A stretch of 64,000 nucleotides of DNA from Niabella insulamsoli. Its GTDB lineage: Bacteria; Bacteroidota; Bacteroidia; Chitinophagales; Chitinophagaceae. Location: assembly GCF_039652435.2 (NCBI RefSeq), contig NZ_CP190246.1:2294001-2358000 (forward strand), read 5' to 3'. Shown here piece after piece: positions 1-8,314 of this stretch. The position numbers were made by a program, and so were the translations under genes. The notes beneath the pieces are model-generated. The model saw only the letters and a program-made list of their open reading frames with translations. It was not told where the DNA came from and did not search any database. Within the stretch, counting starts at the first letter, position 1; every line of letters begins with the position of its first letter.

Positions 1-227
1 ATCAGGTAATGGCTATACCAGATCCGAAGCCAATTAAGGTTTAGCTTCTGAAAATGCATAACACCGAAGTCGCCCACTACGCCATAGCTCTCTGCGAATT
101 TGAAACGGGGAACTTTTGCGACGGAGGCCAAATGCTGGCTGGGCTTAATTTCTTCGTTCGTCGTGCCTAATATGGTAAACTCATCACTCAAAACCGGAAA
201 ACCTACTTTTTGGACAGGTGATCCCAC
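1..227 (-). CDS. 5' part of a leftward gene, possibly an AraC-type regulator (runs off the window)
   Basis: On the minus strand a frame stays open from about 227 to the left edge. It has a GTG at 227 and an ATG at 59 as possible starts. After the ATG it reads MHFQKLNLNWLRIWYSHYL, which resembles the N-terminus of Bacteroidota AraC-family sensors, but the DNA-binding half is outside the window. The gene diverges from the siderophore genes that start at 317, a usual position for a local regulator. Function and start are both inferred from very little sequence. Confidence 0.35.
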   Translation of the reverse strand, partial: MGSPVQKVGFPVLSDEFTILGTTNEEIKPSQHLASVAKVPRFKFAESYGVVGDFGVMHFQKLNLNWLRIWYSHYL

Positions 228-316
228 GATATGGACTTGTTTAGAGGGTCCGCAACGGGCTAGATTGCACTTGAAATTAAAAAAAAATACTATAAACCTT
301 ATTTAAACCTAAAATC

Positions 317-922
317 ATGAGTATAGATATATCACAAAACGACTTCCCGTTTCCCACGAATCTCAGTGCGCAGGTACAGCTGTATCGAAAGGAATTTTCA
401 GATAAGCAGATCACGTTAAAGCCCCTTCACCTTACCCGAGATATTAAAACTATTCATAAATGGGTGAACAAGCCTTATGCCCAAACCTTCTGGCAAATGC
501 AGGGCAGTATTGAAATCCTTTATGCCCATTATGAAAAGCTCCTTCAATCCGGTAAGTGTTATTCCCTTATGGCATTTCTAAAAGATAAACCCGTCGCGCA
601 GATCGATTATTATGCTACCCGTTTCGACGAAATCTATGACCTCTATGAATATGAAGACAACGACTACGGCATTCATCTACTCATGGGGCCTAATAAGTCA
701 GCGATCAAAAACTTGACGCCCGACGTAATGGTTACGGCATTGTCGTTTTTATTCTCGATAGGTATCCAGCGTATTATGGGAGAACCCGACGCGGCTAATG
801 AAAAGGCTAACAAGCTGGTTCAAAAAGTTGGCTTTCGCTTTATCCGGCAAATTCAGATGTCTTATAAAACTGCCAACCTTTATGAGTATCGCAAAGAAGC
901 GTTCCTAAAAATCCATGGCTAA
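317..922 (+). CDS. GNAT acyltransferase of siderophore biosynthesis (IucB-like)
   Basis: The protein of 201 residues matches the IucB/RhbD-type GNAT acyltransferases that transfer an acyl group to N6-hydroxylysine or a related hydroxylamine, forming the iron-binding hydroxamate. Typical parts are the N-terminal block ITLKPLHLTRDIKTIHKW, the W/F-rich segment near residue 60, and the C-terminal IMGEPDAANEKANKLVQKVGF, which fits the acetyl-CoA-binding loop and following helix of the fold. The protein is cytoplasmic, with no signal peptide. A lysine hydroxylase two genes downstream supports the role. The acyl donor (acetyl, succinyl or other) cannot be read from the sequence. Confidence 0.8.
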   Translation: MSIDISQNDFPFPTNLSAQVQLYRKEFSDKQITLKPLHLTRDIKTIHKWVNKPYAQTFWQMQGSIEILYAHYEKLLQSGKCYSLMAFLKDKPVAQIDYYATRFDEIYDLYEYEDNDYGIHLLMGPNKSAIKNLTPDVMVTALSFLFSIGIQRIMGEPDAANEKANKLVQKVGFRFIRQIQMSYKTANLYEYRKEAFLKIHG

Positions 923-952
923 CCTTCCCTTCATCTTCTAAACTATTTTATT

Positions 953-1990
953 ATGCTCTCTTACTCAGAAAGCAGGAGCCTTGCTCTTGCCAGGGGATCT
1001 ATTGTCTTTTTAATTGCCCCGATTCATTGCGTTATGCTTTATAGCACGCCAACGGTAAAGGCCGGAATGCTGGGCCGTTTTATGGCTTTTTTTGCCGAAT
1101 ATCCAGGCGCCCATTTATTTATGTTTCTGATGGGATTTTTTATCTCCCTATCCAAAGCAAAACCTATTTCAGCCATTTTAAAAAGAAGCCTTTTATTGCT
1201 AAGTGCCGGCTACTTGCTGAACGCCTTCAAGTTCGTCATACCTCATTGGCTGGGACTTTTGCCGCGCTCATTTTACGTTAGCAATCATATCGCTACAGAT
1301 GAGTTTGTTGCCTGCAGGCTATTGCTAATCAACGATATTTTACAATTTGCAGGTGTAGCCTATCTAATTTGCGGCCTAATCAAACGCTCGGCTTACCGAC
1401 TGTTTATAGGTGCTGCAGCATTAGTTTTAGTGCTGACGCTAAGCCCTTGGATCTGGGAGCGCACAGGTAGTAACCATATACTTATCAATGCAATGCTTGA
1501 TCTGGCAGGCGGCTTTCCACCTCACGCCTATTTTCCTATTTTTCCGTGGCTATTCCACTGCCTGCTCGGAACATTGTGCGGGCATATCAAAAATCATTAT
1601 GGTATTTCTTTTAAATATTTGCTGTTCACAGGACTTATGCTTACACTCATGGGTACGGTAATATGGTTTTCTGAGCCTGCCAGTTTTCATATAAGCTTTT
1701 TTAGGTCCGGACCTGGTGGTACGTTCATTCATGGAGGCGTTACACTTATTTTCATAAGCCTGCTCGATACTCTTTCAAAAAATAAAAGGGACAATCCTCT
1801 TTTTAGATTTTTGAGCTGGTGTAGTAGAAAAATAACGCCCATCTATCTTATCCAATGGGTTTTAATTATGTGGCTGCTACCGATTACCGGCTATGAAACG
1901 CTGAACCAAAGCCAATCGCTGATAATGATAACCATGGTGAGTGGTTTCACCTTTTTACTTACCAACTATTTAAGTCCATCAAAAAAATAA
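953..1990 (+). CDS. Multi-pass membrane acyltransferase-like protein (DUF1624 / acyltransferase-3 type)
   Basis: This integral membrane protein of 345 residues has about ten hydrophobic segments. It opens with SRSLALARGSIVFLIAPIHC, the RxxxLDxLRG-like start of heparan-alpha-glucosaminide N-acetyltransferase and acyltransferase-3 proteins, with His25 close to the first helix. It lies 30 bp after the GNAT gene and 5 bp before the hydroxylase gene, so it is almost certainly co-transcribed. It may acylate the siderophore or an intermediate at the membrane, or help export it. That role is inferred from context only. Confidence 0.6.
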   Translation: MLSYSESRSLALARGSIVFLIAPIHCVMLYSTPTVKAGMLGRFMAFFAEYPGAHLFMFLMGFFISLSKAKPISAILKRSLLLLSAGYLLNAFKFVIPHWLGLLPRSFYVSNHIATDEFVACRLLLINDILQFAGVAYLICGLIKRSAYRLFIGAAALVLVLTLSPWIWERTGSNHILINAMLDLAGGFPPHAYFPIFPWLFHCLLGTLCGHIKNHYGISFKYLLFTGLMLTLMGTVIWFSEPASFHISFFRSGPGGTFIHGGVTLIFISLLDTLSKNKRDNPLFRFLSWCSRKITPIYLIQWVLIMWLLPITGYETLNQSQSLIMITMVSGFTFLLTNYLSPSKK

Positions 1991-1995
1991 ACCTA

Positions 1996-3282
1996 ATGAA
2001 CAAAGATACTATCTATGACATTGCCGGTATTGGCGTCGGCCCCTTTAACCTAGGACTCGCCGCACTTTGCGCTCCAATTGAAAATGTTACCAGCATTTTT
2101 ATCGAGCAAAAAAAAGAATTTAACTGGCATCCCGGTATGATGATACCCGGCACTACCCTACAGGTGTCCTACCTCGCTGACCTGGTCACCCTCGCAGATC
2201 CCTCCAATAAGTTTTCTTATCTCAACTTTCTCAGAACGCAAAACCGGCTTATTCAATTTGGCATACATGAATCGTCCTATCTCACACGCTCTGAGTATAC
2301 ACGCTATTGTAAATGGGTAGCAGCACAACTGCCGAACCTTATATTCAGCACGCTGGTGAAAACAATTTTCTTTGATAGAAAAAGAGATTGCTTTCAAATT
2401 GCCTGTACGGATGATATAACCGGACTTACAAAATTTATTAAAGCCCGGCATATCATAATGGGCATCGGTTCTCAGCTGCACCTACCCGGCGACTTAACCA
2501 TTAATGGTGAAAATATCATTCATTCCAGCGATTACATGCATTATCGCAAAATGATTAATGCAGCTGGCAGCGTTGCACTTATTGGCTCCGGGCAAAGTGC
2601 TGCTGAGATATTCTATGATCAAATTCATAAAAGGGCGGGTAGTTCGAAAAGAATTGACTGGTACACGCAATCCGATCGATTTTATGCCATGGAGCGCTCT
2701 AAACTCGCCTATGAAATGAGTACCCCTGATTATATTGATTTTTTTTACCAGCTGCCGGCAACAAAAAAGAAAACCCTGCTTGGCAACCAAGGCACGCTTT
2801 ACAAGGGGATTAACGAAGAACTCATTAACGCTATCTATGATAAACTCTACCATCAATACATCGAATCTCAGCCTATAGCAGCCCATCTTTTTACCAACAC
2901 CAGGCTTGAACAAATTAAAAAGATAAAAGACAATACACTTAGCCTGGAATTTTGTCACCTGGCACTGGATAAGAAATTCTCTCGACCATCCGATTTTGCG
3001 GTGTTTGCCACGGGTTATGATTATCGGACGCCGCGGTTTTTATCGGCACTGGATCATTTAATAGAATACAATTGTGATAAACAGTTTGAAGTAAAACGCA
3101 ATTACAGTGTGGATAATAATAATCGCATTTTCGTTCAAAATGCAGAGCTACACACCCACGGGTTTAATGCAGCTGATTTAGGTCTCGGCGCTTATCGGAA
3201 TGCGGTTATTATTAATACGATAACTAAGGAAAACATTTACCCCGTGGACCAGCATATCGCCTTTCAAAACTTTGGGCTATAG
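1996..3282 (+). CDS. L-lysine N6-monooxygenase, siderophore biosynthesis (IucD/PvdA family)
   Basis: This FAD- and NADPH-dependent enzyme of 428 residues would hydroxylate the side-chain amine of lysine (or ornithine), the first committed step to a hydroxamate siderophore. Visible motifs are the FAD-binding GIGVGPFNLGLAAL at residues 11-24, the substrate-side segment WHPGMMIPGTTLQVSYLADL near 44-63, the NADPH-binding GSGQSAAE near 197, and the C-terminal FATGYDYRTPRFL. The length is normal for the family. No NIS synthetase (IucA/IucC) is present in the window, so the pathway must be completed elsewhere, perhaps beyond the left edge. Confidence 0.9.
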   Translation: MNKDTIYDIAGIGVGPFNLGLAALCAPIENVTSIFIEQKKEFNWHPGMMIPGTTLQVSYLADLVTLADPSNKFSYLNFLRTQNRLIQFGIHESSYLTRSEYTRYCKWVAAQLPNLIFSTLVKTIFFDRKRDCFQIACTDDITGLTKFIKARHIIMGIGSQLHLPGDLTINGENIIHSSDYMHYRKMINAAGSVALIGSGQSAAEIFYDQIHKRAGSSKRIDWYTQSDRFYAMERSKLAYEMSTPDYIDFFYQLPATKKKTLLGNQGTLYKGINEELINAIYDKLYHQYIESQPIAAHLFTNTRLEQIKKIKDNTLSLEFCHLALDKKFSRPSDFAVFATGYDYRTPRFLSALDHLIEYNCDKQFEVKRNYSVDNNNRIFVQNAELHTHGFNAADLGLGAYRNAVIINTITKENIYPVDQHIAFQNFGL

Positions 3283-3306
3283 CCTTACACCCCTAAACCA
3301 TACCTC

Positions 3307-3954
3307 ATGCAATACCTATTACAGTATTACGACCAACTTGTGCTCGACACTATGCAACCCGACAATGTTATCAGCATTGAACCGCACCAAGCGGAAAAGT
3401 TAGCGGCAACAGCCCTGCAAGAAAAAAGAAAAATAACAACGAACATTATCAGCTTTATGCTTTCCCTAAAAAAAGAGCAAACAGCACGTTTACATCTAAC
3501 AACCTATCATGCCTCCATGCGCTGCCTGCAAAGAACCTGCATTCAGTATAGCGAGCATCCGGTGTATAATAGAAACTCGTCATTGAAAAATTTAATAGGC
3601 TGCGTAATTGATTCTATTGATTATTTATCCAGCTTCCTGGAACAACGATTCCAGCCCTATATCATACACCGCGATAATAATTTTGAACCGTGCTCCATGG
3701 ATACAAAAATTCAAACCTCCTTGAGCATCGATCAACTTGCCATATTGTTTCGTGCCTGTTTTGAAGAAAGCATCCTCCGATCGCGTTCATTAAGGTCTTT
3801 ATTTTTAAGTCTGGCTCCGCTACTTTCAACCAGGGAACGACAAGAGCTTTCCGGAAACTCCATGAGAAGCAAATCTTATCACCCCGAAACTCGCGATAAG
3901 CATATTATTATCGACACACTTCAAACCTTGATAGAAAAAATAGATCAGTATTAA
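3307..3954 (+). CDS. RteC-like ICE protein, possible regulator
   Basis: A protein of 215 residues beginning 24 bp after the hydroxylase gene. Its C-terminal third (LSIDQLAILFRACFEE, then LSTRERQELSGNSMRSKSY and a final helix) has the layout of the C-terminus of RteC-like proteins from Bacteroides conjugative transposons: a QLA helix, an ST..R..LS..S.R.K.Y motif and a closing helix. RteC controls excision in CTnDOT. The N-terminal half is helical and not recognised. It may be an ICE regulator that became the last gene of the siderophore unit. The family assignment is from pattern memory. Confidence 0.4.
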   Translation: MQYLLQYYDQLVLDTMQPDNVISIEPHQAEKLAATALQEKRKITTNIISFMLSLKKEQTARLHLTTYHASMRCLQRTCIQYSEHPVYNRNSSLKNLIGCVIDSIDYLSSFLEQRFQPYIIHRDNNFEPCSMDTKIQTSLSIDQLAILFRACFEESILRSRSLRSLFLSLAPLLSTRERQELSGNSMRSKSYHPETRDKHIIIDTLQTLIEKIDQY

Positions 3955-4239
3955 AATATATCAGCAGGCTAGCTGTCGGTAAGTACATTTATACATTAAT
4001 GACCATTAAATCAGCAGATGCATTTACATGCATAGTACGACAGAACCCGCCATTTTGAAAAAACTTTTCTGCTGTTAAGCGCTCCCTGGCTTTGAAAACT
4101 AAGGCATAAAAACTTTGGCGTACTCAACTTTAAAGGGTGCAATACGGGGTACAAATTTATTGTACTTGACAAGGGCTATTACAGCTTGTTTATTTGTTCT
4201 AACAACACGCAAAAGTTTTTTCACTTAAAATGGTATGCT
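3955..4239. other. Intergenic region, no gene seen
   Basis: This is AT-rich sequence between the RteC-like gene and the HTH gene. It contains a short palindrome (TGCAT-TTAC-ATGCA, near 4018) but no reading frame or terminator that I can support. It probably carries the promoter for the rightward block that begins at 4240. Confidence 0.4.
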
Positions 4240-4548
4240 ATGGATATAGATAAAATGGAATTCAGGTCATGGATGGAGCGCATTGCCACGCGGCTTGACA
4301 TCCTATCCGAATCTCTTAAAGAGACGCAGTTGCAAAAGATGAATGTAGATGGTGAAGAGCTACTGGATAACCAGGATCTACTTCAAATGCTCAAAATCAG
4401 TCAGCGATCCCTACAGCGCTATCGCACTTCCGGCAGACTCCCCTACTATACCATTAGCGGCAAGCTCTACTATAAATCGTCCGACGTTCATCAATTTATC
4501 CGCGATAGTTTCAACAATCCCGTCCGGCGAACAGAGGTCAATAAATGA
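4240..4548 (+). CDS. Helix-turn-helix DNA-binding protein of the ICE (HTH_17 / excisionase-like)
   Basis: Using the ATG at 4240 (MDIDKMEF) gives 102 residues; an upstream start at 4186 would add an unlikely leader. The C-terminal half (LLDNQDLLQMLKISQRSLQRYRTSGRLPYYTISGKLYYKSSDVHQFI) is a MerR/excisionase-type winged helix: a helix-turn-helix, then a beta hairpin with the usual GRLPYYxIxGKxYYK wing. Such small proteins are common next to topB and mobilisation genes of Bacteroidota ICEs and usually act as transfer or excision regulators. The N-terminal 45 residues are probably coiled coil. Confidence 0.75.
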   Translation: MDIDKMEFRSWMERIATRLDILSESLKETQLQKMNVDGEELLDNQDLLQMLKISQRSLQRYRTSGRLPYYTISGKLYYKSSDVHQFIRDSFNNPVRRTEVNK

Positions 4549-4628
4549 CAAGGAATACCGTCAAAAGTCAACAAAGCTACAATACATAAATCTCCGGATA
4601 ATTTCGAAAACAAAGTTCAAAAAAAATC

Positions 4629-6089
4629 ATGAATCCCAATAGCTCCATTAGTAGTGAACATTTACCTGAGCAGTTTTCAGACATTTTGCTCGTACTGGAT
4701 AAAGAGCTAAAGAAAATTATGGCAGTTACCGGCATTGATAAAAATGGTGAACTGGAAAAAGTAGAGGCCAGTAAGAAAAACCAGGGGCGGTTTATGCGGA
4801 TCGATAAACAGGGCGATATTTTTTCAAACTTCTTCTCTAATTTTTTGCAGCAGCTAAAACACCCGACTCGCTTTAGATTCTTTAAAGTTCCGGCAATTGG
4901 CGCAATAGACATTGCCGCTAAAATGCAACAACATGTCACGAATCCAAACGAAGAAAGTGAGAAATTAATAAAAAATCATGAAGTCAACCTTTCGTCTCAG
5001 CAAGATCAAAAACAAATAAATCAAAGTAATATGGAAACAACACAAGCAACGCCGCAACCCAACGAATATCGCTTCCAGCCTGAGCAGATTGATTGGAACA
5101 CGATGAACAACCTGGGCCTTAGTAAAGAAAAACTGGAAAAAATGAACCTTTTGGAACCCTTACTAAAAGGTTATAAAACAAATGAGCTGGTACCCGTAAG
5201 CCTCAATCTCGGTACTGCAATTACCCGAATGGACGCCCGGCTATCGCTTCAAACAAATGACCAGGGTGAGGCCGTCTTAGCAATCCACGGCATCCGTAAA
5301 GAACCTAACCTGAACTTTGAGTTCTTCGGGCATAAGTTTACAGGTGAAGACAGGGACAACCTACTTAAAACCGGTAATATGGGGCGTGTAGTAAATCTTA
5401 CCAATCCCAAGACTGGGGAAACAATACCATCCATTATCAGCATAGACAGGTTGACCAATGAGCTTGTAGCGCTACGCACCGAGTATATCAAAATCCCCGA
5501 CGAGATTAAAGGAGTTTTACTTAATGACACCCAAAAACAGGCTTTAATGGAAGGCAAGCCACTTCATCTGGAGGGCATGATTTCTAAAAAAGGAACTGAA
5601 TTCGAAGCAACCGTACAATTTAATGCCGACAAACGATACGTAGAGTTCCTTTTTGATAAAAGCAATTCCAATCAGCAGGCGCAGAAAAACGAACAACCCA
5701 ATCAACAAACCCGTTCAAAGGAACTTCCTAAGACTTTTAGGGGCAAAGAGTTGGATAGCGAGCAGTACAATCAGTTCAAAAACGGGCAGACCGTATATCT
5801 CAGCGGACTCATTGATAAGAAAGGTAAGGAGTACAACGGCTATATCACGCTTAATAAAGAAACGGGCAAAACAGTGTTTTCTTTCCAACACCCGAATCAG
5901 CTTAATGTACAACCCAAGCCTGCCGAAGGGCACAAGACACAAACCTCAGTTAATTCGGAAGGAAAAACAAATGAAGCCACCAAGCATATTAAAGAGCCCT
6001 TAAAGTCAGGACAGAAAAATCCGGATAGTAAGAAGCAACAACAGCAAAAGCCCCAAACGCCGACTAGGTCAAAGGGAAGAAAAATGTAA
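4629..6089 (+). CDS. DUF4099/DUF3945 domain protein of the ICE
   Basis: The 486 residues contain a central DUF4099-like region (about 155-215, NMNNLGLSKEKLEKMNLLEPLLKGYKT) and DUF3945-like repeats: IPDEIKGVLLNDTQKQALMEGKPLHLEGMISKKG near 285, and a second copy around KTFRGKELDSEQYNQFKNGQTVYLSGLIDKKG near 370. The tail is rich in Q, K and S. These families occur almost only on Bacteroidota mobile elements, next to topoisomerase III, as here (17 bp upstream of it). A DNA-binding or transfer-accessory role is likely but not established. Confidence 0.8.
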   Translation: MNPNSSISSEHLPEQFSDILLVLDKELKKIMAVTGIDKNGELEKVEASKKNQGRFMRIDKQGDIFSNFFSNFLQQLKHPTRFRFFKVPAIGAIDIAAKMQQHVTNPNEESEKLIKNHEVNLSSQQDQKQINQSNMETTQATPQPNEYRFQPEQIDWNTMNNLGLSKEKLEKMNLLEPLLKGYKTNELVPVSLNLGTAITRMDARLSLQTNDQGEAVLAIHGIRKEPNLNFEFFGHKFTGEDRDNLLKTGNMGRVVNLTNPKTGETIPSIISIDRLTNELVALRTEYIKIPDEIKGVLLNDTQKQALMEGKPLHLEGMISKKGTEFEATVQFNADKRYVEFLFDKSNSNQQAQKNEQPNQQTRSKELPKTFRGKELDSEQYNQFKNGQTVYLSGLIDKKGKEYNGYITLNKETGKTVFSFQHPNQLNVQPKPAEGHKTQTSVNSEGKTNEATKHIKEPLKSGQKNPDSKKQQQQKPQTPTRSKGRKM

Positions 6090-6106
6090 GAACTAAAAAA
6101 CCTATT

Positions 6107-8176
6107 ATGATCGCAGTAATAGCAGAGAAGCCAAGTGTTGCAAGGGAAATAGCCAGCCTGTTAGGTGCCACTAAAAAAGAAGATGGTTACCTTTCAGGCA
6201 ATGGCTATTTTGTTACGTGGGCGTTCGGCCATCTCGTAGGATTAGGTATGCCGGAAAATTTTGGAAACTCAGGATTTGATAAATCGACCCTTCCGCTACT
6301 TCCTAATCCCTTTTTACTCACTATTCGTAAAGTAAAAAAGGGTAAAGGTTACATCCAAGATCCCGGAGCGCTGAAACAACTGAAAGTCATTAACCAGGTA
6401 TTTAACCGGTCCCAAAAAATAATTGTCGGTACCGACGCCGGACGGGAAGGTGAATTGATATTTCGATACATTTATGACTATCTAAAATGCAATAAGCCTT
6501 TTGAACGGCTTTGGATTAGCTCTTTAACGGAGAAATCGATCCGAAATGGTTTGGCTAATTTAAAACCCGGTAGTGATTTTGACGGACTGTATCATGCTGC
6601 ACAAAGCAGAAGCCAGGCCGATTGGATTATAGGTATCAATGCTACACAGGCGCTAAGCATCGCTGCCGGTAGCGGAATTTATTCGCTTGGCAGGGTGCAG
6701 ACACCTACGCTATCATTAATATGCAAACGTTACTTAGAAAAAAAAAATTTCACCGTCCGAAAATACTTTCAAATCGAGCTAAAACATCGCAAAGAGTTCA
6801 TCGATTTTAAAAGTTTCTCCAAAGAAAAATGGGATGATAACAAGCTGGCAGGCACTGCACTTAGATCCATTGAGAAAAATGGCCAAACCGCCACTGTTAC
6901 ATCCGTTGAATCCAAGAAAGTTACAGAACCCGCTCCGCTGCTCTTTGATCTGACCGGTTTACAAAAACAGGCCAATAAGAAACTGAACCTCTCTGCCGAA
7001 GAAACCTTAAACACGGCGCAAAACCTTTACGAGAAGAAGTTCATTACTTACCCGAGAACAGGTAGTAAGTATATTCCTGAAGATATGTGGGCAGAGATTC
7101 CGGGCCTAGTGAGAGCACTACTTGATAGGGAGAGCTGCAAGCAAGCTGTAGGAAAAATGAAATGGGGATATTTCAATAAACATATTGTAAATGATTTGCG
7201 TGTTACAGATCATCATGGCTTGCTAACAACCGATAAAATACCTTCGGCACTTTCAGCAAAAGAAAATGCTGTTTATGATTTAATCGCATTTAGATTACTT
7301 GAAGCGCTTTCGCAAGCTTGTGTTAAAGAAGTAACGGATATCGGTTTAGTGGCATTACACTATGATTTTATAACAAAAGGGGTCAAGATAATAGACCCAG
7401 GCTGGCGGTCGATTAAAGGAGACTTTTCTGATAATGATTCAGAAACTTTACAAGACCTCCCGGAACTCAAAGACGGAGATGCACTCAAAATAAAACATGC
7501 AACTGTTCTTGAAAAAAAGACCAAGCCGCCAACGCTTTATACCGAAGCCGCTTTGTTATCCGCTATGGAAACTGCCGGAAAAGAAATCGAGAACGAGGAT
7601 GAGCGAAAGGCATTACAACACATAGGCATCGGCACCCCTGCCACGAGGGCTGTAATAATTGAAACCCTGTTCACCCGAAACTATATTCAAAGAGTAAAGA
7701 AATCTTTGATACCTACTGAAAAGGGATTACAGGTGTTTGAGCTGGTGAGAGACAAAAGAATTTCAGATGTCGCCATGACCGCCCAGTGGGAATTGGCGTT
7801 GCAAAAGATTGAAACGGGCGAAATGGAAGCCAGAACTTTTCATTTGGATATAGAGACCTATGCAACTAGCATTACCCAGGAACTTTTACAAAATTCTATT
7901 GCCCAAACTAGCCTACCCGATCTAACCTGCCCGAAATGCAAAAGCCATCAATTAACTATCAGGGACAAAATTGTAAAATGCCCTGATGCTGGTTGCAATT
8001 GGGTACAGTTCCGTAGTATTTGTGGGGTGCAACTCAGTATTGCCGATATCGAAAGATTACTCAGCAACGGCAAAACTTCACTTATCAAAGGAATGAGGAG
8101 CAAAGCCGGGCGGAAATTTGATGCGTATATTGTATTGGATAATCACTGCAGGACTTCTTTTGAATTTCCCAAATAG
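6107..8176 (+). CDS. topB: DNA topoisomerase III (ICE-encoded TopB)
   Basis: A type IA topoisomerase of 689 residues. The TOPRIM domain starts at MIAVIAEKPSVAREIA and contains the acidic GTDAGREGELIFRYIYDY motif (residues about 106-123). The catalytic tyrosine lies in FITYPRTGSKYIPEDM near residue 315. A C-terminal zinc-ribbon-like pair (CPKCKSHQ and CPDAGCNW, about 605-630) is followed by a short repeat domain. The chromosome's housekeeping topoisomerase I would be a different gene; this copy is typical of conjugative elements, where it resolves DNA strands during transfer or replication. Confidence 0.92.
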   Translation: MIAVIAEKPSVAREIASLLGATKKEDGYLSGNGYFVTWAFGHLVGLGMPENFGNSGFDKSTLPLLPNPFLLTIRKVKKGKGYIQDPGALKQLKVINQVFNRSQKIIVGTDAGREGELIFRYIYDYLKCNKPFERLWISSLTEKSIRNGLANLKPGSDFDGLYHAAQSRSQADWIIGINATQALSIAAGSGIYSLGRVQTPTLSLICKRYLEKKNFTVRKYFQIELKHRKEFIDFKSFSKEKWDDNKLAGTALRSIEKNGQTATVTSVESKKVTEPAPLLFDLTGLQKQANKKLNLSAEETLNTAQNLYEKKFITYPRTGSKYIPEDMWAEIPGLVRALLDRESCKQAVGKMKWGYFNKHIVNDLRVTDHHGLLTTDKIPSALSAKENAVYDLIAFRLLEALSQACVKEVTDIGLVALHYDFITKGVKIIDPGWRSIKGDFSDNDSETLQDLPELKDGDALKIKHATVLEKKTKPPTLYTEAALLSAMETAGKEIENEDERKALQHIGIGTPATRAVIIETLFTRNYIQRVKKSLIPTEKGLQVFELVRDKRISDVAMTAQWELALQKIETGEMEARTFHLDIETYATSITQELLQNSIAQTSLPDLTCPKCKSHQLTIRDKIVKCPDAGCNWVQFRSICGVQLSIADIERLLSNGKTSLIKGMRSKAGRKFDAYIVLDNHCRTSFEFPK

Positions 8177-8204
8177 AAAACGATAGTTTATAAAAATCTC
8201 TTTC

Positions 8205-8230
8205 AACGGCGTTAATCGCCGTTATTTTTA
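8205..8230. terminator. Bidirectional terminator hairpin between topB and the coupling-protein gene
   Basis: The inverted repeat AACGGCG-TTAAT-CGCCGTT (8205-8223) is followed by ATTTTTATTT. It sits between two convergent genes, 29 bp after the topB stop and about 85 bp before the end of the coupling-protein gene, so it most likely ends topB transcription. Confidence 0.65.
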
Positions 8231-8314
8231 TTTCCGTCAAATGTAACATTGGCATATATGGCACTTAAAAGCAGTTTAAATGTTTTACTTTCACGTTGTG
8301 TTACGCCGGCGCGG

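Noticed and set aside
100..306. 68-codon plus-strand frame
   Set aside because: No protein-like features, and the opposite strand is open and more convincing as coding in the same stretch.
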